NCBI GenBank assembly: GCA_964030785.1
Contig: OZ034971.1
Span: 44,378,304-44,442,303 of the forward strand
From: Siderastrea siderea
Lineage: Eukaryota > Cnidaria > Anthozoa > Scleractinia > Rhizangiidae
Reading direction: 5' to 3'
DNA length: 64,000 nucleotides
Positions 12,833-24,849 of this stretch are shown here, one piece after another. The notes under the pieces are model-generated. The model was given only the letters and a program-made list of their open reading frames with translations. It searched no databases and was not told the DNA's origin. Numbering within the stretch: the first letter of the stretch is position 1; each line of letters opens with the position of its first letter. The position numbers and the translations under genes are program-made.

Positions 12833-13910
12833 TTACTGTTACATGAGCATAATGCATCAGTCAATTCCAGCTGCACCCATCCCCCATCACTGGGCAACTG
12901 CGGGGCATTTGCGCACCTTGTCAGTCCCGGGGGTGGGGCATTAGCAAATTTGGCATGGCTCAGGGGTCGGGCATTTGACTACGCAGGGTACTACCCCTAA
13001 GCTATTGGCACATGGTTTCCGACTCTAAATCCAAACATGGAAGATCCAGCAGTTTGTCGCAGACTAGCTCGACGTAGATTGGCTTGTCCGTCAAAGTTGA
13101 GGACTGGACAAACTTGTGGAGGTTTTCTTGACTTTATGCATTTATTTCTTACACTCAAACAAAGAAAACCGTGAACACTGAAAATATTTCTGGAATGTTC
13201 ATTGTGTTTTGACCAATCACGTGCGATACCTTGTAACCGCAGAAAACGAATGGGCTGCTCAGTCACGGAAAGGATTTGGTTCTCAATTTGTTTCGAAAGA
13301 CCTCAAGATTTAATGATTTCGGCCTAAATAAATCGAGTCAGCTGTGCTATCAGAAATAACAGCAGCTTTGGGCGAATTTCTGGAATTTTAAGGGTGGACG
13401 TTGCAATTTTTACATCAAGGTGAAATAACTGCCGCTTGAGTTGCTTTTATTTGAAATGTTGGAACCCCTAATCGTTGGGCCGCCATGTGGAAAAATTTTA
13501 TTCTCCAAAAGCGCTCAAACATATTTTCGCTTGCGTAGTGCATGTGGCTCTCAGATAGAGAGGAATAGTAATTTTAATTCCTGTAAGATAAAGATGAAGA
13601 TTGAATCTTGAGGCCTTTCAAAACAATTCGAGAACCAACTCGATTCCGTGACTGAGAAACCCATTCGTTTTCTGCGGTTACAAGGTCTCGCGCGCGATTG
13701 GTCAAAACACACATTCCAAGAATATTTGCAGCGTTCACGGTTTTCTTCATTTGAGTGTAATTGCTTATCTTCATTAAATGACCACTATAAAAATTAGTAA
13801 CAACTGTCCCCTTCCAGAAAAAAAAAATATTTACAAACCATAAGTTTGGTTTATCTCTGAATTTGACTGGAATGCTAATACTTGTCCTTCAAGTTTATTA
13901 TTATTATTAT

Positions 13911-13941
<31 letters not shown>

Positions 13942-14268
13942 TACTGTTACCTGAGCATAATGCATCAGTCAATTCCAGCTGCACCCATCCCCCATCACTG
14001 GGCAACTGCGGGGCATTTGCGCACCTTGTCAGTCCCGGGGGTGGGGCATTAGCAAATTTGGCATGGCTCAGGGGTCGGGCATTTGACTACGCAGGGTACT
14101 ACCCCTGGGCTATTGGCACACGGTTTCCGACTCTAAATCCAAACATGGAAGATCCAGCAGTTTGTCGCAGACTGGCTCGACGTAGATTGGCTTGTCCGTC
14201 AAAGTTGAGGACTGGACAAACTTGTGGAGGTTTTCTCGACTTTATGCATTTATTTCTTAATTGCTTAT
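12666..14268. repeat. Duplicated ~0.5-kb segment, one copy interrupted
   Basis: The segment starting TCTTCATTAAATGACC recurs at 12666 and 13768. Both copies contain a (TTA)n microsatellite, a GGGGCATTTGCGCACC G-rich block and GATCCAGCAGTTTGTCGC. The first copy is split after TTTATTTCT by the 606-bp element at 13152. Apparent proteins here follow the repeat and are not supported as genes. Confidence 0.8.
13152..13757. mobile_element. TA-target element with ~170-bp inverted repeats
   Basis: The left arm (CACTCAAACAAAGAAAACCG...) is inversely repeated at the right end (...CGGTTTTCTTCATTTGAGTG) over about 170 bp. TA lies directly outside each end (13150-13151 and 13758-13759). The second copy of the surrounding duplication has an uninterrupted TTTCTTAATTGCTTATC with a single TA at 14258-14259, the empty site. 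This fixes the boundaries to the base and shows the insertion came after the duplication, or was lost precisely from the other copy. No transposase is inside. Confidence 0.88.
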
Positions 14269-14269
14269 C

Positions 14270-17200
14270 GAGGCACAACTTGAGCTATCAGAAACGATTA
14301 ACCTGAATTGACATATGTATGCTTCTTTAATCAAGGATTTTATAATTAGAATTTTGTCGCAATGATTCTAAAACTATCACGATCGTTTATTAAATTCTAA
14401 ACATGTTTATGGGGATCGTTATTTACCTTTGCATATTATTAGAATATTCACAACAGATAACTTTACCACAGACTATTTTATGATGTCAAGATATTTTTAC
14501 TAGTGAACTGTTTAAAAGCAAAATAAATAACCATAAAATGAGAATCAACTATCATGTAGTGTTGTCTGCATTATTAACCAATTAGAAGATGGAGAGGTAG
14601 ACCTACAGAAACAAAAAATCACACATTTAAATGTTGAAAGGGGCACTATTGTGCAATGAATGAAAACTGCTGCAGTGTTGCTTGGGGACGTACCATCCTG
14701 GGGGCAGGGCATTTGCCCTCTTTCTTCGTCCCCACCACGGGGCATTTGGCAGCTTAAGTGCCCCCATTCCCGGGAATTTGCCATCCAAGAAAAAAAATTC
14801 TAATGCCCGGGGGGTTAGCTGTGGGGGGGGGGGGGGGGAGGCGCAGCTGGAATTGACCGATGCATAACCAATACACCATAAACACCGGCGTATAAGCCAG
14901 CCCCCCAGATACAACTTTTACACATACAAGGTGCACTTACAAAGATAAACTCCACAAATTCCTTGTGTTTGCATGTTCCAGCCTTTACCATATAGCAGTG
15001 GCAATATTGCTGCCACCTCAGTCTTTTCTCCTGAAACAGAGAACAGCAGTATTTAGTGGTGTCACATGTCTATTAGATTCGTCTTGTCCATTTTTCCTAT
15101 CTTTTCTTTCTTTTGTCTTGCTAGTCATTGACTATAAATTTATCACATAAAACAAAGAAGGGTTAACAACTGGAATCAAGACAAATTTGCAGTTCAGTTT
15201 GCAACCACTAGGCAGTCTTAAGGAAAAAAAAAACATGGCAACAATGACATGCAGCAGCACAAGCCATTACTTAATACCTCATCTTGTGAAAGCAAATGTG
15301 TAAACACAATAATGCAAAACAATGCCAAAACACATTATTTAATCAACTGGTGCAAATGTGTTCACTTGCAATGGTACAGCGCTTGAAGATCTGCCGAAAA
15401 TGCCATCACTTGCAAACTGTACTAAGCATAAAGATCTCACATTATGAAATTTAGTACATATAAACATGATAATTCAACTTGATAAAGATTCCGTGATAGA
15501 GTCAAAAGTTTGTGGCTTACATAAATTTTGGATCCTGTGAAAGAAACCTGATTTGTTTTCATTCAATATGACAGGATCAAGCACCATTTTTTTCACTAAT
15601 GACAATTCAAACTGTACCAAGAATAACAGACAGACAGAAAGACAGCCTTTTTTCCACCACGATTAAAATTAAAGCTCTGCAGCTTGTGGGGTTGTGAAAA
15701 ATAATAGAAACTAACATTAAGTATATACAAAGCTAAGTAAAAGGTGGTGTTATTGTTTGTTGCCTTCAGACTGTGAGCAGTCTCTTTCTTCTCCTAGTTT
15801 TAGCAAGAAGGAAAGTAGGAGGAGTGCTCAGAGTCTATCGGTTTTTCAATCAATTCAATCTCTTAATGTGACTCAGCTGGTTGCGTCTGGCTAGCGATTG
15901 CGGTTTTGTGTCATTTTTTAGAATATTGGCCATGTTTATTTCGGTTATTGCAGCCTGCTTTTAGTGCGTGGTAGTTTTCAAGCTTCTCTTCTTGGGATCT
16001 CCGAAATGACAGGATCTGTACCACTAATTTTTATTTGACCATGCAATGGGCATTATCTTGCAGTCTTTGTTACACCAAGATTGGTTACTTGTTATTGTGG
16101 GAAGATGGTATTGCTTGTTCCTGTTTACAGATGTTTGCAACGCATCATGCAAGGGTGAAGTCTTCTGCGGTAGCGGCTCTATACTCTTTGTAACTGCAAG
16201 TTTCATGTCCCTGGAGTTCGATATTTTTAACTTCTAATGTGTTCTTGCGCATCGATTCTGAGTCATCAGCACAGATGCCTTTCCGATTTGATTTCTCGAG
16301 GATTCCTAGTTCCATACTGGTTTCGAGTAGAACACATTTAAACGTGGCAAAAATTGTCAACTGTGTTTATAATTTTCTTTTGCGCTATTCTGGCACATTC
16401 ATAAAGAACTTGATCCTCTCAAGTGTGAAAATCTGCTGTTGTGTTTGTTTACATTTTGCTTCGCTTGTATTGGTTAGATATTTGATACCTTGACAGTTGA
16501 GACTTGTCACCTCACAGGGGTGGAATTCAAATTTCAACGGCTTTTGTGCAGGCTCACTTTTCCTCGCCCCATTCCTCTTGCCGGCACCAAAATACTTGCG
16601 CCAATAACACACTTGGTGAGCCTGCTCGCAGGCTAAGTATTAAATCGGTTCACGCAAAATGCTTTAAAGGAACCCCTCAAAACTAAGAACTAATTTCTTA
16701 AGGCGGTAAGGCATAAAGATCTCACATTATGAAATTAAAATAATGTGTAAACATGATAATTCAAAACATATAATAAATTATTGTGCCTGGCAAACAGTAA
16801 CTGAGGAGTACTTTGTAATATTCAGTCTAAATGAAAGGGTTAACAACGCTAAAACGCGAGTTTTCTTTCAAAGTAAGTCTTAATACTCTCTGTTAGCCTG
16901 CCAATGGAAGGGGTCTCATACAAATGCTCGCACAAAAACTGTACATGTATGCACGTACGCCATACGCTCATACCGTAATTCACACGTCCTGTAGTTGCAC
17001 CAAATCATCGCTTGTTTAAAACGCAAATAGCGAGCTGTACAATTTGTTGAGTATTAATGACTTACTCTGGTTTTTAAAGAAACCGTTTGAGGTTACGGGA
17101 ATTCAAAATCATTGAACACAATTCACACTAACCTTGAAAGTCTACATTGGTTGTTCCATGTTCCAGTGTCAACCATGGAGTCGCCAGAACATTGTGTAAC

Positions 17201-18071
17201 ACTTTCTTGCAGACCTGCCGGCTTCTGGCTATTGATTCTGACCTCTCTGAACTGCTTTCGCAAGGTGAACCTCGCTATTTTCTACCATTTTCTTACGAAA
17301 TAAAACGAAGTCCTTCCATTTCAACTTGAAATAACCGCCTACCAATTCGGGCTGCGCGCGCATAGTATAATTCAACAACAGCTTTCACAGAATAAATTAA
17401 CTCGGAAAGAGAAGGTTGGGGAGGGGAGGGACGATAAGCACAAACTCAGTTTGCTCAGAAATTTCATGTGTCACCCCTATCAAAGAGTAGCGAATTGAAC
17501 AAAGTTTCTCTATCCTTTTTTCAAGAAGGAAAAATCAAGTTAAACCTATTCTGTGAATACTTACAAATTCATGCCACCGATTCCTTCGATTTGCCTGGCC
17601 CCGGGGGTGTCCGGAAATTTCACACTCCTATGACAACTACAACTGTCCAAAAGTATCACGGGCGAACATAGCGCGGGACTTGATGAATTTTGGCGCGGAT
17701 TTGCACTGTTGTGAAGGCAAGGGCTATGGCTATAGTTTTGTACGTTCCTTGTTCCTCGTAAAACGAAGACGGCGCTGGTTCTTACTTTCGGATGTATCAG
17801 GGTTCACCCAGCGTACGAAAATAGCCTTTCCCACAGAGCAGTTTTAGCAAAATGGAAGCTATACGGGTAGCCCTCGTTTCGACTTGGATCATCAGCCCCG
17901 GTCTTCAGCAAATGTCCACGTCTTATCCGAGAGAAAAAAGGGAATTCATCAGTCATGTACCAATGTATCGCTGTTGAAACTGGTAAGTTAACAAACTACT
18001 TTATTTTGTATTTGACTGTTGATCCTATTAATATCATCTTGGGCTTTTCTAGGTCGAAAGGGCCTAATATA
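14270..18071. other. Interior of transposon A, no firm gene
   Basis: Contains a G/C-run block (14680-14870) related to the GGGGCATTTG repeat, short AT-rich stretches, and a fragment near 15770 resembling the hAT-type MITE end (GAGCAGTCTCT). Minus-strand frames around 16145-16360 and 17133-17275 have some exon-like character but no recognisable domain, so they are not called. Confidence 0.4.
14941..15030 (-). CDS. Candidate internal exon (30 codons)
   Basis: On the minus strand a strong polypyrimidine acceptor (TTCTCTGTTTCAG) and a consensus donor (GTAAGT) bracket 90 bases with an open frame reading WQQYCHCYMVKAGTCKHK. The length is a multiple of three. It may be an internal exon of the same minus-strand gene as the candidate exon at 11573. 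No domain is recognised and transcript evidence would be decisive. Confidence 0.3.
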
Positions 18072-18551
18072 ATGTACCAGCCAAATTGAAGCTTCAACAT
18101 CCTCCCCCCTCCCCCCCCGGGCATTTGAACTTTTGACGATTGGCTTGTTCAAATTCCTCCCCTCGGGGCAAAAAAGCCGTTCAAATGCCCCACCAATTAG
18201 TACTGAAATACGCGTAACCTTCCCTCAAAGACAAATTTCGTCTTCAAGCAAACACTGTTCACGGTTTTCAGAGAGAGATATGCCGTAAAGACACCTTCAA
18301 ACTTCTTTTAAAGACCATTTTGAGAGAGTTATTCACTAACAAAGGCGAAATTCTATCCTAGAAATCCATCAAACCCTGTAAAAAACGAAAAAACTCACAG
18401 GCGTATTAGGCTAGAACAAGAGATAAATTTGTTCAAATTCACCCCCCCTTCCAAGGGAACGTTCAGATTCCCCCCTCTCCAGGCATGATGCACAGTCAAT
18501 GCCTGGGGTATGCCCAGGGGGGATGTTGAAGCTTCAATTTGACCGGTACAT
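18072..18551. mobile_element. 480-bp MITE
   Basis: Inverted ends read ATGTACC(A/G)G(C/T)CAAATTGAAGC and continue through TTCAACATCC, imperfect over about 33 bp. The interior holds paired C-rich/G-rich GGGCATTTG blocks and no gene. Confidence 0.65.
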
Positions 18552-18785
18552 AAGGGAATGTTTTTGATTGTGGACAATCGATAGGCTCCAGCAAACATGG
18601 AGAATAAGTCTTCTTGTAAGTTTGCATTTATGTTTGTGGAAGAATCCACAGTAATTGAATACAAACGGTGTAAGACAATTTGAGAACCACAATTTTTCTT
18701 TAGGAATATCGCCAATCTTATCTCAAATTGCACAAGAAGTCATGTCACTGCTTTTCATAGATATGATCTACTGTGAATAGCAGTC

Positions 18786-19183
18786 AAAGCTCTCATAAGC
18801 GACCACCTCGAGAATTCAGAAAAGTGGTTGCAACCAGAGCTGGTCGCTTAATTACGAGAAGTAGACTACGAGCAGTCTCTCTTTCCACTCAGGGATAGTC
18901 GTGCAAAACGAACAAGCAAGCAAGCATGAATTGTTACGTGACACACGAAAAAATTGCCTGCTACCTTGATACGTGAGTGTATCAATGCAGCAGGCGATTT
19001 GCAGCTTGCTACACTCAGCTTGTCACGTAACAATGCAGCAGGCTATTTTCGTCCACTCTTGCTCGCTTGTTTCGCTTGACTACCCTGAGGGGAAAGAGAG
19101 ACTGCTTGTAGTCTAACGAGAAGGGGCTCTTGTAAAAGAACCACATGGTGAAACAATGGAGGGTGGTCGCTTATGAGAGCTTT
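18786..19183. mobile_element. MITE with AGCTCTCATAAGCGACC ends, split by a hAT MITE
   Basis: AAAGCTCTCATAAGCGACC at the left is repeated in inverted form at the right (GGTCGCTTATGAGAGCTTT). Its interior is interrupted by the 254-bp insertion at 18862. A second partial copy of the same family lies at about 19430-19465. Confidence 0.7.
18862..19115. mobile_element. hAT-type MITE (8-bp TSD)
   Basis: The ends are TAGACTACGAGCAGTCTC and the inverse of TAGACTACAAGCAGTCTC. ACGAGAAG flanks both sides (18854-18861 and 19116-19123), an 8-bp target duplication typical of hAT elements. The interior has GAACAAGCAAGCAAGC and further inverted words around CAGCAGGC but no coding capacity. Confidence 0.82.
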
Positions 19184-19650
19184 TGATGGTCACCAATAGT
19201 ACTGTAGATTTGTATGTAAATATTAAATCTTTTTTATAGAAGAGGATTGCGTATGTACACTGTACATGTACATGTACAAGTCAACAACCATTAGCTCTTA
19301 TGCTATGTATTACTCTGAATTAGCTCAAGAAGTGAGTAGTTTTATTTAAGTGTTGACTGAGTGGTCATCTTCAAGCAATTATAAGAAACAAAGAATAAGA
19401 CCAGTCAGAAATTCAACAAAGTGGTCGCAGTTGGTTACGGGAACAATCGCTTATGAGAGCTTTGCATTACAGAGTTTAAGTGACAATTCAAACGGGGTTT
19501 CACTATGCTTGTTGTAGATTTTAGATATTATAAATTTTAAATTTTAAATTTTGTAAATTTGTATCATAGAATGTAGAATACGCAATTCAGCTCTATGAGC
19601 TGCAAAGTATTTTAATAAAGTACCTATCTCACTCCTAGAGCTCTTCACTT

Positions 19651-20765
19651 AGGGAGGGTTCATAATTTATGTAGAGGGGGCTATAGTGTTTTTTAGCGGG
19701 GGGTATGATTTTTCCTTTTAGGTTTTGGGGGGGGGGCCTATCAAAAATTTCTCCCAATGTGAAAGAAGGTATAAGGGGGGACCATTCAAAAAATTCCATA
19801 AATAAAAAACCGCCACCATCCGTTTACCAATATTTAGCAGAAGGATCTGTAAATGAAGTTCTAGTATAGCTGGAGCTTATAAATACAAAGTAACAGTCGA
19901 TGTCAATGAATAATAAACTCACGCTGATGCTCGCTTTCTCAGAACATTTATTTATAATTCCATGTTCCTCTCTTCTCCAGAGGTCTCTTTGCATCTCTAA
20001 GAGGCGGGGATGGGGAAATAGGAGGGAGACCATGCCTTTCACTCTTCCCATTGTCCCCTGCGCTATTAATTTTTAATTTTTATTTAAAATTTTATTAATG
20101 GGATACCAGCGGGCACCTCTGCGGAGGAGAGACCATGTTCTTACGTTTATATTCCTATTGGTGGTGAAGCTATCAAACCACTAACTGCCTTATAACTGGC
20201 TGTACAGCATGTATAGACCACATTAGAAATGGCCACAATTGACTCCATTGCAAGATAATATTTTAAACCTAATTTGTACGTCCTTAAGGTATTCTAGAAA
20301 GCTAAATTCTATTTGTATGACGTGAGCATTCTGTGTGTATATTTCATGTGAAATTATATTAATGGAATGATGCCTCAACAAACCAATTAAATGGCCATTT
20401 TTAGCTGGTTTAGAAGACTGTGGTGAATGTAAGCTGTATCCTTTTATTTATGCTTATCATCAGTTTGATAAATTTTAAGTTTTTCATTTTCAATAAACTA
20501 ATTACTAGTGTTGCTTATTAAACAATTGTCATTATGTGGTTAATTGTGAGACCAAAAATGCCTTGTTTTAGTCATCAGGGTGTTTTGGGTGGTGGTGGAG
20601 GAGGAGGGGGGGTTATGATATTTTGCCTACGGTTGTGGGTTATGCAATGAGGAGGGCCAGGGAAAAACACACACCAAATAATGGGGGGAGGGCTTTCAAA
20701 AAATGCAAGGGAAAAAATCTATAATCACCATAGCCCTACCTCTACATAAATTGTGAACCATCCCT
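19651..20765. mobile_element. 1.1-kb TIR element
   Basis: AGGGAGGGTTCATAATTTAT at the left end is repeated in inverted, slightly diverged form at the right end (...ATAAATTGTGAACCATCCCT), with similarity running about 40 bp through GTAGAGG and GGGCTAT. G-rich blocks lie inside both ends. No transposase is seen. Confidence 0.65.
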
Positions 20766-20769
20766 TATG

Positions 20770-20855
20770 AGAGTGGTCACAAGAAGAATTTCGACTGTAT
20801 TCTGATTGGTTCCCTAGCTATTTGAGGTATATGTTGTTGTTGCTGCTGTACGTAA

Positions 20856-20909
<54 letters not shown>

Positions 20910-23335
20910 CAGCAGCTGGTACAAGCATATCAAAGCCTAGTATACATGCATATAATGCCTAAGGCTTAAAACAAAACTTTAAGGGAAACTCTTTCTGGCA
21001 AGAGTGTTACATGTATTTAGTAAGTCAACCCCTTTTGGCAGTTGGTATGTCAGAGGGTAATGCGCAAGGTTGGAAGATTGTCCAAACAATGAGCAGTTGG
21101 TCCAACAGAGTGTTTTATTAAGTGGGTGTTGGTAAAGCTGACTTCATTGTTACAGTCAATGTCATTAGTCAATATTATTTTTACCACCTTAATGACTGCC
21201 TCAATAAAGATTACTCTTGTTGTAAATTCATACTATCTATACTGTTGAACCCCATCTAAGGATCTTAGCCACTCTATCAAGAAACAACTACCTCATTATT
21301 ATGGCTAGTACTTTTTTGGCCTGAAAAAAAATCCTGTCTGTTTCTTATCTTTAAACCCATTGATATGACTCCCGTCTTTATACGACTACATCTCTTTGAC
21401 CTGAGGGGTCATTTTACTGCTCTATCAACTTCTATCAGTTGGATACAAAGGATTTGTAAGCAATACTCATATTATCCATGTTAAAATTAATATTGAGCAC
21501 ATTCACAGGAATATTTGTCATTCATGACAAAACACCATTTATGCTAATAATTGGATTTATCAACTGAGTTGATAAGGTAAATTGGCCACTAACTTTCAAT
21601 TTTGTGTTTCACGTCCCCACCGACGCAGCACCACAGTTTCTTTAACCCCACCATTTCAGTATGATGACATACTTGAAAAGAGTTTGATGGATTAAAGGTG
21701 AATCTTGTTCCTGTTAATCTTGTTCTCAAAACAATTATTTCTCAATCTATTGGGTGGTTTACCTGATGTACATAGTTTTATGTCCCACACAAGGTGTCTC
21801 TTTGGCCAGTGATCCTATCCCTTTCAATCTGTGATTGTAATAAAACAAGCTCTTCTCATTAAGTGAATTTCATTTACATTGTGCAAGTGTTACAAATGAC
21901 CTTCTCAACCTTGTCGTTTTCAGATTTCTTGCCTTTGTCAACTACCATCCATGGCACTGGTAAATATTTGAAAGAGCTGGACAGTTTACTACAGGGACAA
22001 CACTTTTCTGGCTATTTTGTATCAGCTTTAATCAGTGCTTCATGAAAGCAAAAGTTTGGAGGGAAAAACAGCATTGCATGGCAAGTTGGATACAGAATTT
22101 ATTTAAAAAATTTCATCTAATCCACATCAATTTATTAATTTTATGAGGTCTGATTGAACTAGGATTCTTAGGAAAGAATGAGACGAAATTAATGTTTTTT
22201 GGCTTTGCTTTTTTGGTCTATAACAATTAAGTCAGACAAATAGAGACACTTCCTTTTGTAGAAGGACTGTCCACTGAGATGATGGGTTTTTTTGCCACTA
22301 ATATTAACTGTGATTTTGAAAGATGTATGAAATTTTATTTCTATGTTCATTTTGCCAGTCCATAACTTAATTAATACAGGCCAATCTCTCTTTGTAATGA
22401 GTCTTCTCCACTCTCTCAGCAGTAATGATTGTTTGAGAAAAAAATATGCAAGAGTTGAAACTCAATTAAAGAATATTTGTTTCTTTGTGTCTTTAGCAAC
22501 CATTCCTGCTCTTAAGATGACACATCTTTTATTAGCAGGGCTGCCAAGATGACGCATCTTTTGCCAGTTTGTGTTTGCTGTTGCACAAGAAATAAATGAT
22601 GATAACTCATGATCAAGAGCAGTTGGTAAAAAGCAGAACAAAAAAAAAACAAAAACAAATAAACAAACAAACTAACTAACTAATGATAATGAGCAGGCTG
22701 TGGCAAAACAGGATGCTTTCTTGAAACAATATTTTAGTCGACTGCAATGATAAGTAGAATTAAGGACATGCGCAGCCCGTACTACTAAGTCTCGAACTAG
22801 CGAAATGAATATGGAAAAGTTAAAAAAAATTCAAAGCAGGGACTTTTAGTTGATTTTGCCGGCTATCACTAAACTTCATACGGTGCGCCCAAGCTTCTGA
22901 GCTGATGAAATCCAACTTAGTCTACAGCAGAAACATCTTTTCCCAAACTAGGTGTAGGGAGTTTCTGTCTTTCAACTATGATAACACACCTAACCTGCAT
23001 GAACTGCTGTTAGATAATAAATTCGCCAATAAGGATATGTCTGGCACCAATCAGAACAATTAGGCATTTCTTATTGACACAATATTAATTCCAGAAAAGT
23101 GTTTGAGTGCTGACTAGTAATCAGTTCAACCCATTTCCCAAACTAAATCAAGTACTTGACTAATCAAATTTGATTAGTTTTAAGTTGTGATCACCTCCAA
23201 TGCATGAATCTGGTATTTCACTATGTAGAGTATGCAACTTGAGATTATAAAATAACTAGTTATAAAACCAGTAATATGTACTCTTACTATAAGTGCAAAT
23301 GGGAAGCAAAATCACTGTGTCTGGTTTTGTTGCTA
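20770..23335. other. Interior of transposon A, no supported gene
   Basis: AT-rich sequence with an (ATT)n microsatellite at 20858-20908 and an A-rich CAAA/ACTA tract near 22640-22690. No frame with domain content was recognised. Confidence 0.5.
20858..20908. repeat. (ATT)n microsatellite
   Basis: Seventeen perfect ATT units. Confidence 0.95.
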
Positions 23336-23870
23336 GGGCTCCTTTTTTGAAATGACCCCTTTTTCAAACTCTCAAACCGTAGAGGAGTGGTATGTGCACA
23401 AAAGCAAATAGGTAAAGTCTGAATTCCAATTTGTAAGTCAAAGTTTTAAATTGCAGAGTAGGTGGAAGCTTGTAGTTGCCCAGATGTTTCATCTTTAGGC
23501 AGCACACCGGAAACGGGACAGGACAGATGTTTCATCTGTTAAGTTAGCAGAAACCTACTCTGTGGGCTGAACAACTACATGATAACGGATCACAAAACTA
23601 AATCATTGCTGGGGCCCCTTTTTGAAATAACCCCTTTTCTAAACTCTCTACTGTAGAAAATTATAGGGATGTCATTTAGGAAATGAATACAAAATTCAAT
23701 TACAATAGGTAAACTTGGAAATTTTTAACTCCAATTTGTAAGTTTAACATTGCAGAGTAGGTGGAAGCTTGTAGTTGCCCAGATGTTTCATCTTTAGGCA
23801 GCGCACCAGAAATGGGACAGGACAGATGTTTCATCTGTTAAGTTAGCAGAAGCCTACTCTGTAGGATGAA
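23336..23870. repeat. 298-bp tandem duplication
   Basis: Two copies share GCAGAGTAGGTGGAAGCTTG (23454 and 23752), an inner inverted pair AGATGTTTCATCT, and AGCCTACTCTGT / AAACCTACTCTGT ends. Each copy starts near a GGGCTCC/GGGCCCC TTTTTGAAAT word. No gene. Confidence 0.75.
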
Positions 23871-24849
23871 TAAATAATGGATTTAAAATACTAAAACCTT
23901 TTCCCATTCTTGTTGACTATCGAATCATGATATTATTTCTACAGTAAATGCAGTTTTTAAATCATGCCCCTTTCCGCTCATTTCAATGAGAAGCTCTGGA
24001 CCCAAAAATACAGTGGGGTTTGTTTCCATTGCCTTTTATCTATTGCCTGGAAGAAAATGACTTCATTTGACTAAATGTAGTGTGGTGTAATGAGTTGAGT
24101 TGATGAAGTCATTGTTTTTGTCAGAAGCTCCAAAACGAAAGTCCATTTACATCAGAAATGATCTTTGTATTTAATCCAAAATCCTTGAAATAAAATTAAA
24201 TGCTTTCAGGGGGGATCTTTATCCACCCCATGACTTGTCTTCACTATTCGCCCTTCATAATAGCCCACGTTCTTTTGCCACTAATTGCAAATGTTCCAAG
24301 ATTCTTTTGTCTTTAAATTTCCGCAAGAGAATTGATGCAAAAAAGCCTTTTTGCCAGGTCAAAATTATCGAACATGGGCTGTTATAAGTTGGAAGGAGGG
24401 GTATGAAAACGTTGATACATTTTTAACGGGATTATTTTTGCTGAGGGGTACTTCACCAGCCTATCTCCCCGTTTCTTATTCGGACAACAGAGCATGGGCC
24501 TACCCGGCACTTTGCTATCTCTATGTTTGTGTACGGGTTGGCCAGATTTTTGTTGCTCGTTTCACTGCGCATTTTTGACTCATATTTGTTATGAACACAT
24601 CGCACCATGCTCAGTGGTGCGGTCATGCACCAACATGTGTGCTTTTCTCGTCACCAGGGCCTTCTCTGCGTTTAAAAGGGCGGTTGGAGATTTTACTGTG
24701 TGACACGATCAAATGGCGTTCACTTACCCTATTTTCAGCGGATGGCAAACATTTGTTTTCTTGCAGTCTAAAACCGTTAAAAACCGTTAAAATCTTTATA
24801 GCTCTAAAGTAGATACCAATGAGAGTACAGGCGCTTTCTTCCCTCCCCT

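Noticed and set aside
12761..14306. Open frames with poly-Tyr/Leu start and a CTHPPSLGNCGAF segment, in two near-identical copies
   Set aside because: They read through a (TTA)n microsatellite and a G-rich repeat and are copied together with the non-coding duplication.
16024..16612. Minus-strand frames around 16.0-16.6 kb
   Set aside because: They have some exon-like composition, but no splice context or domain strong enough to call.
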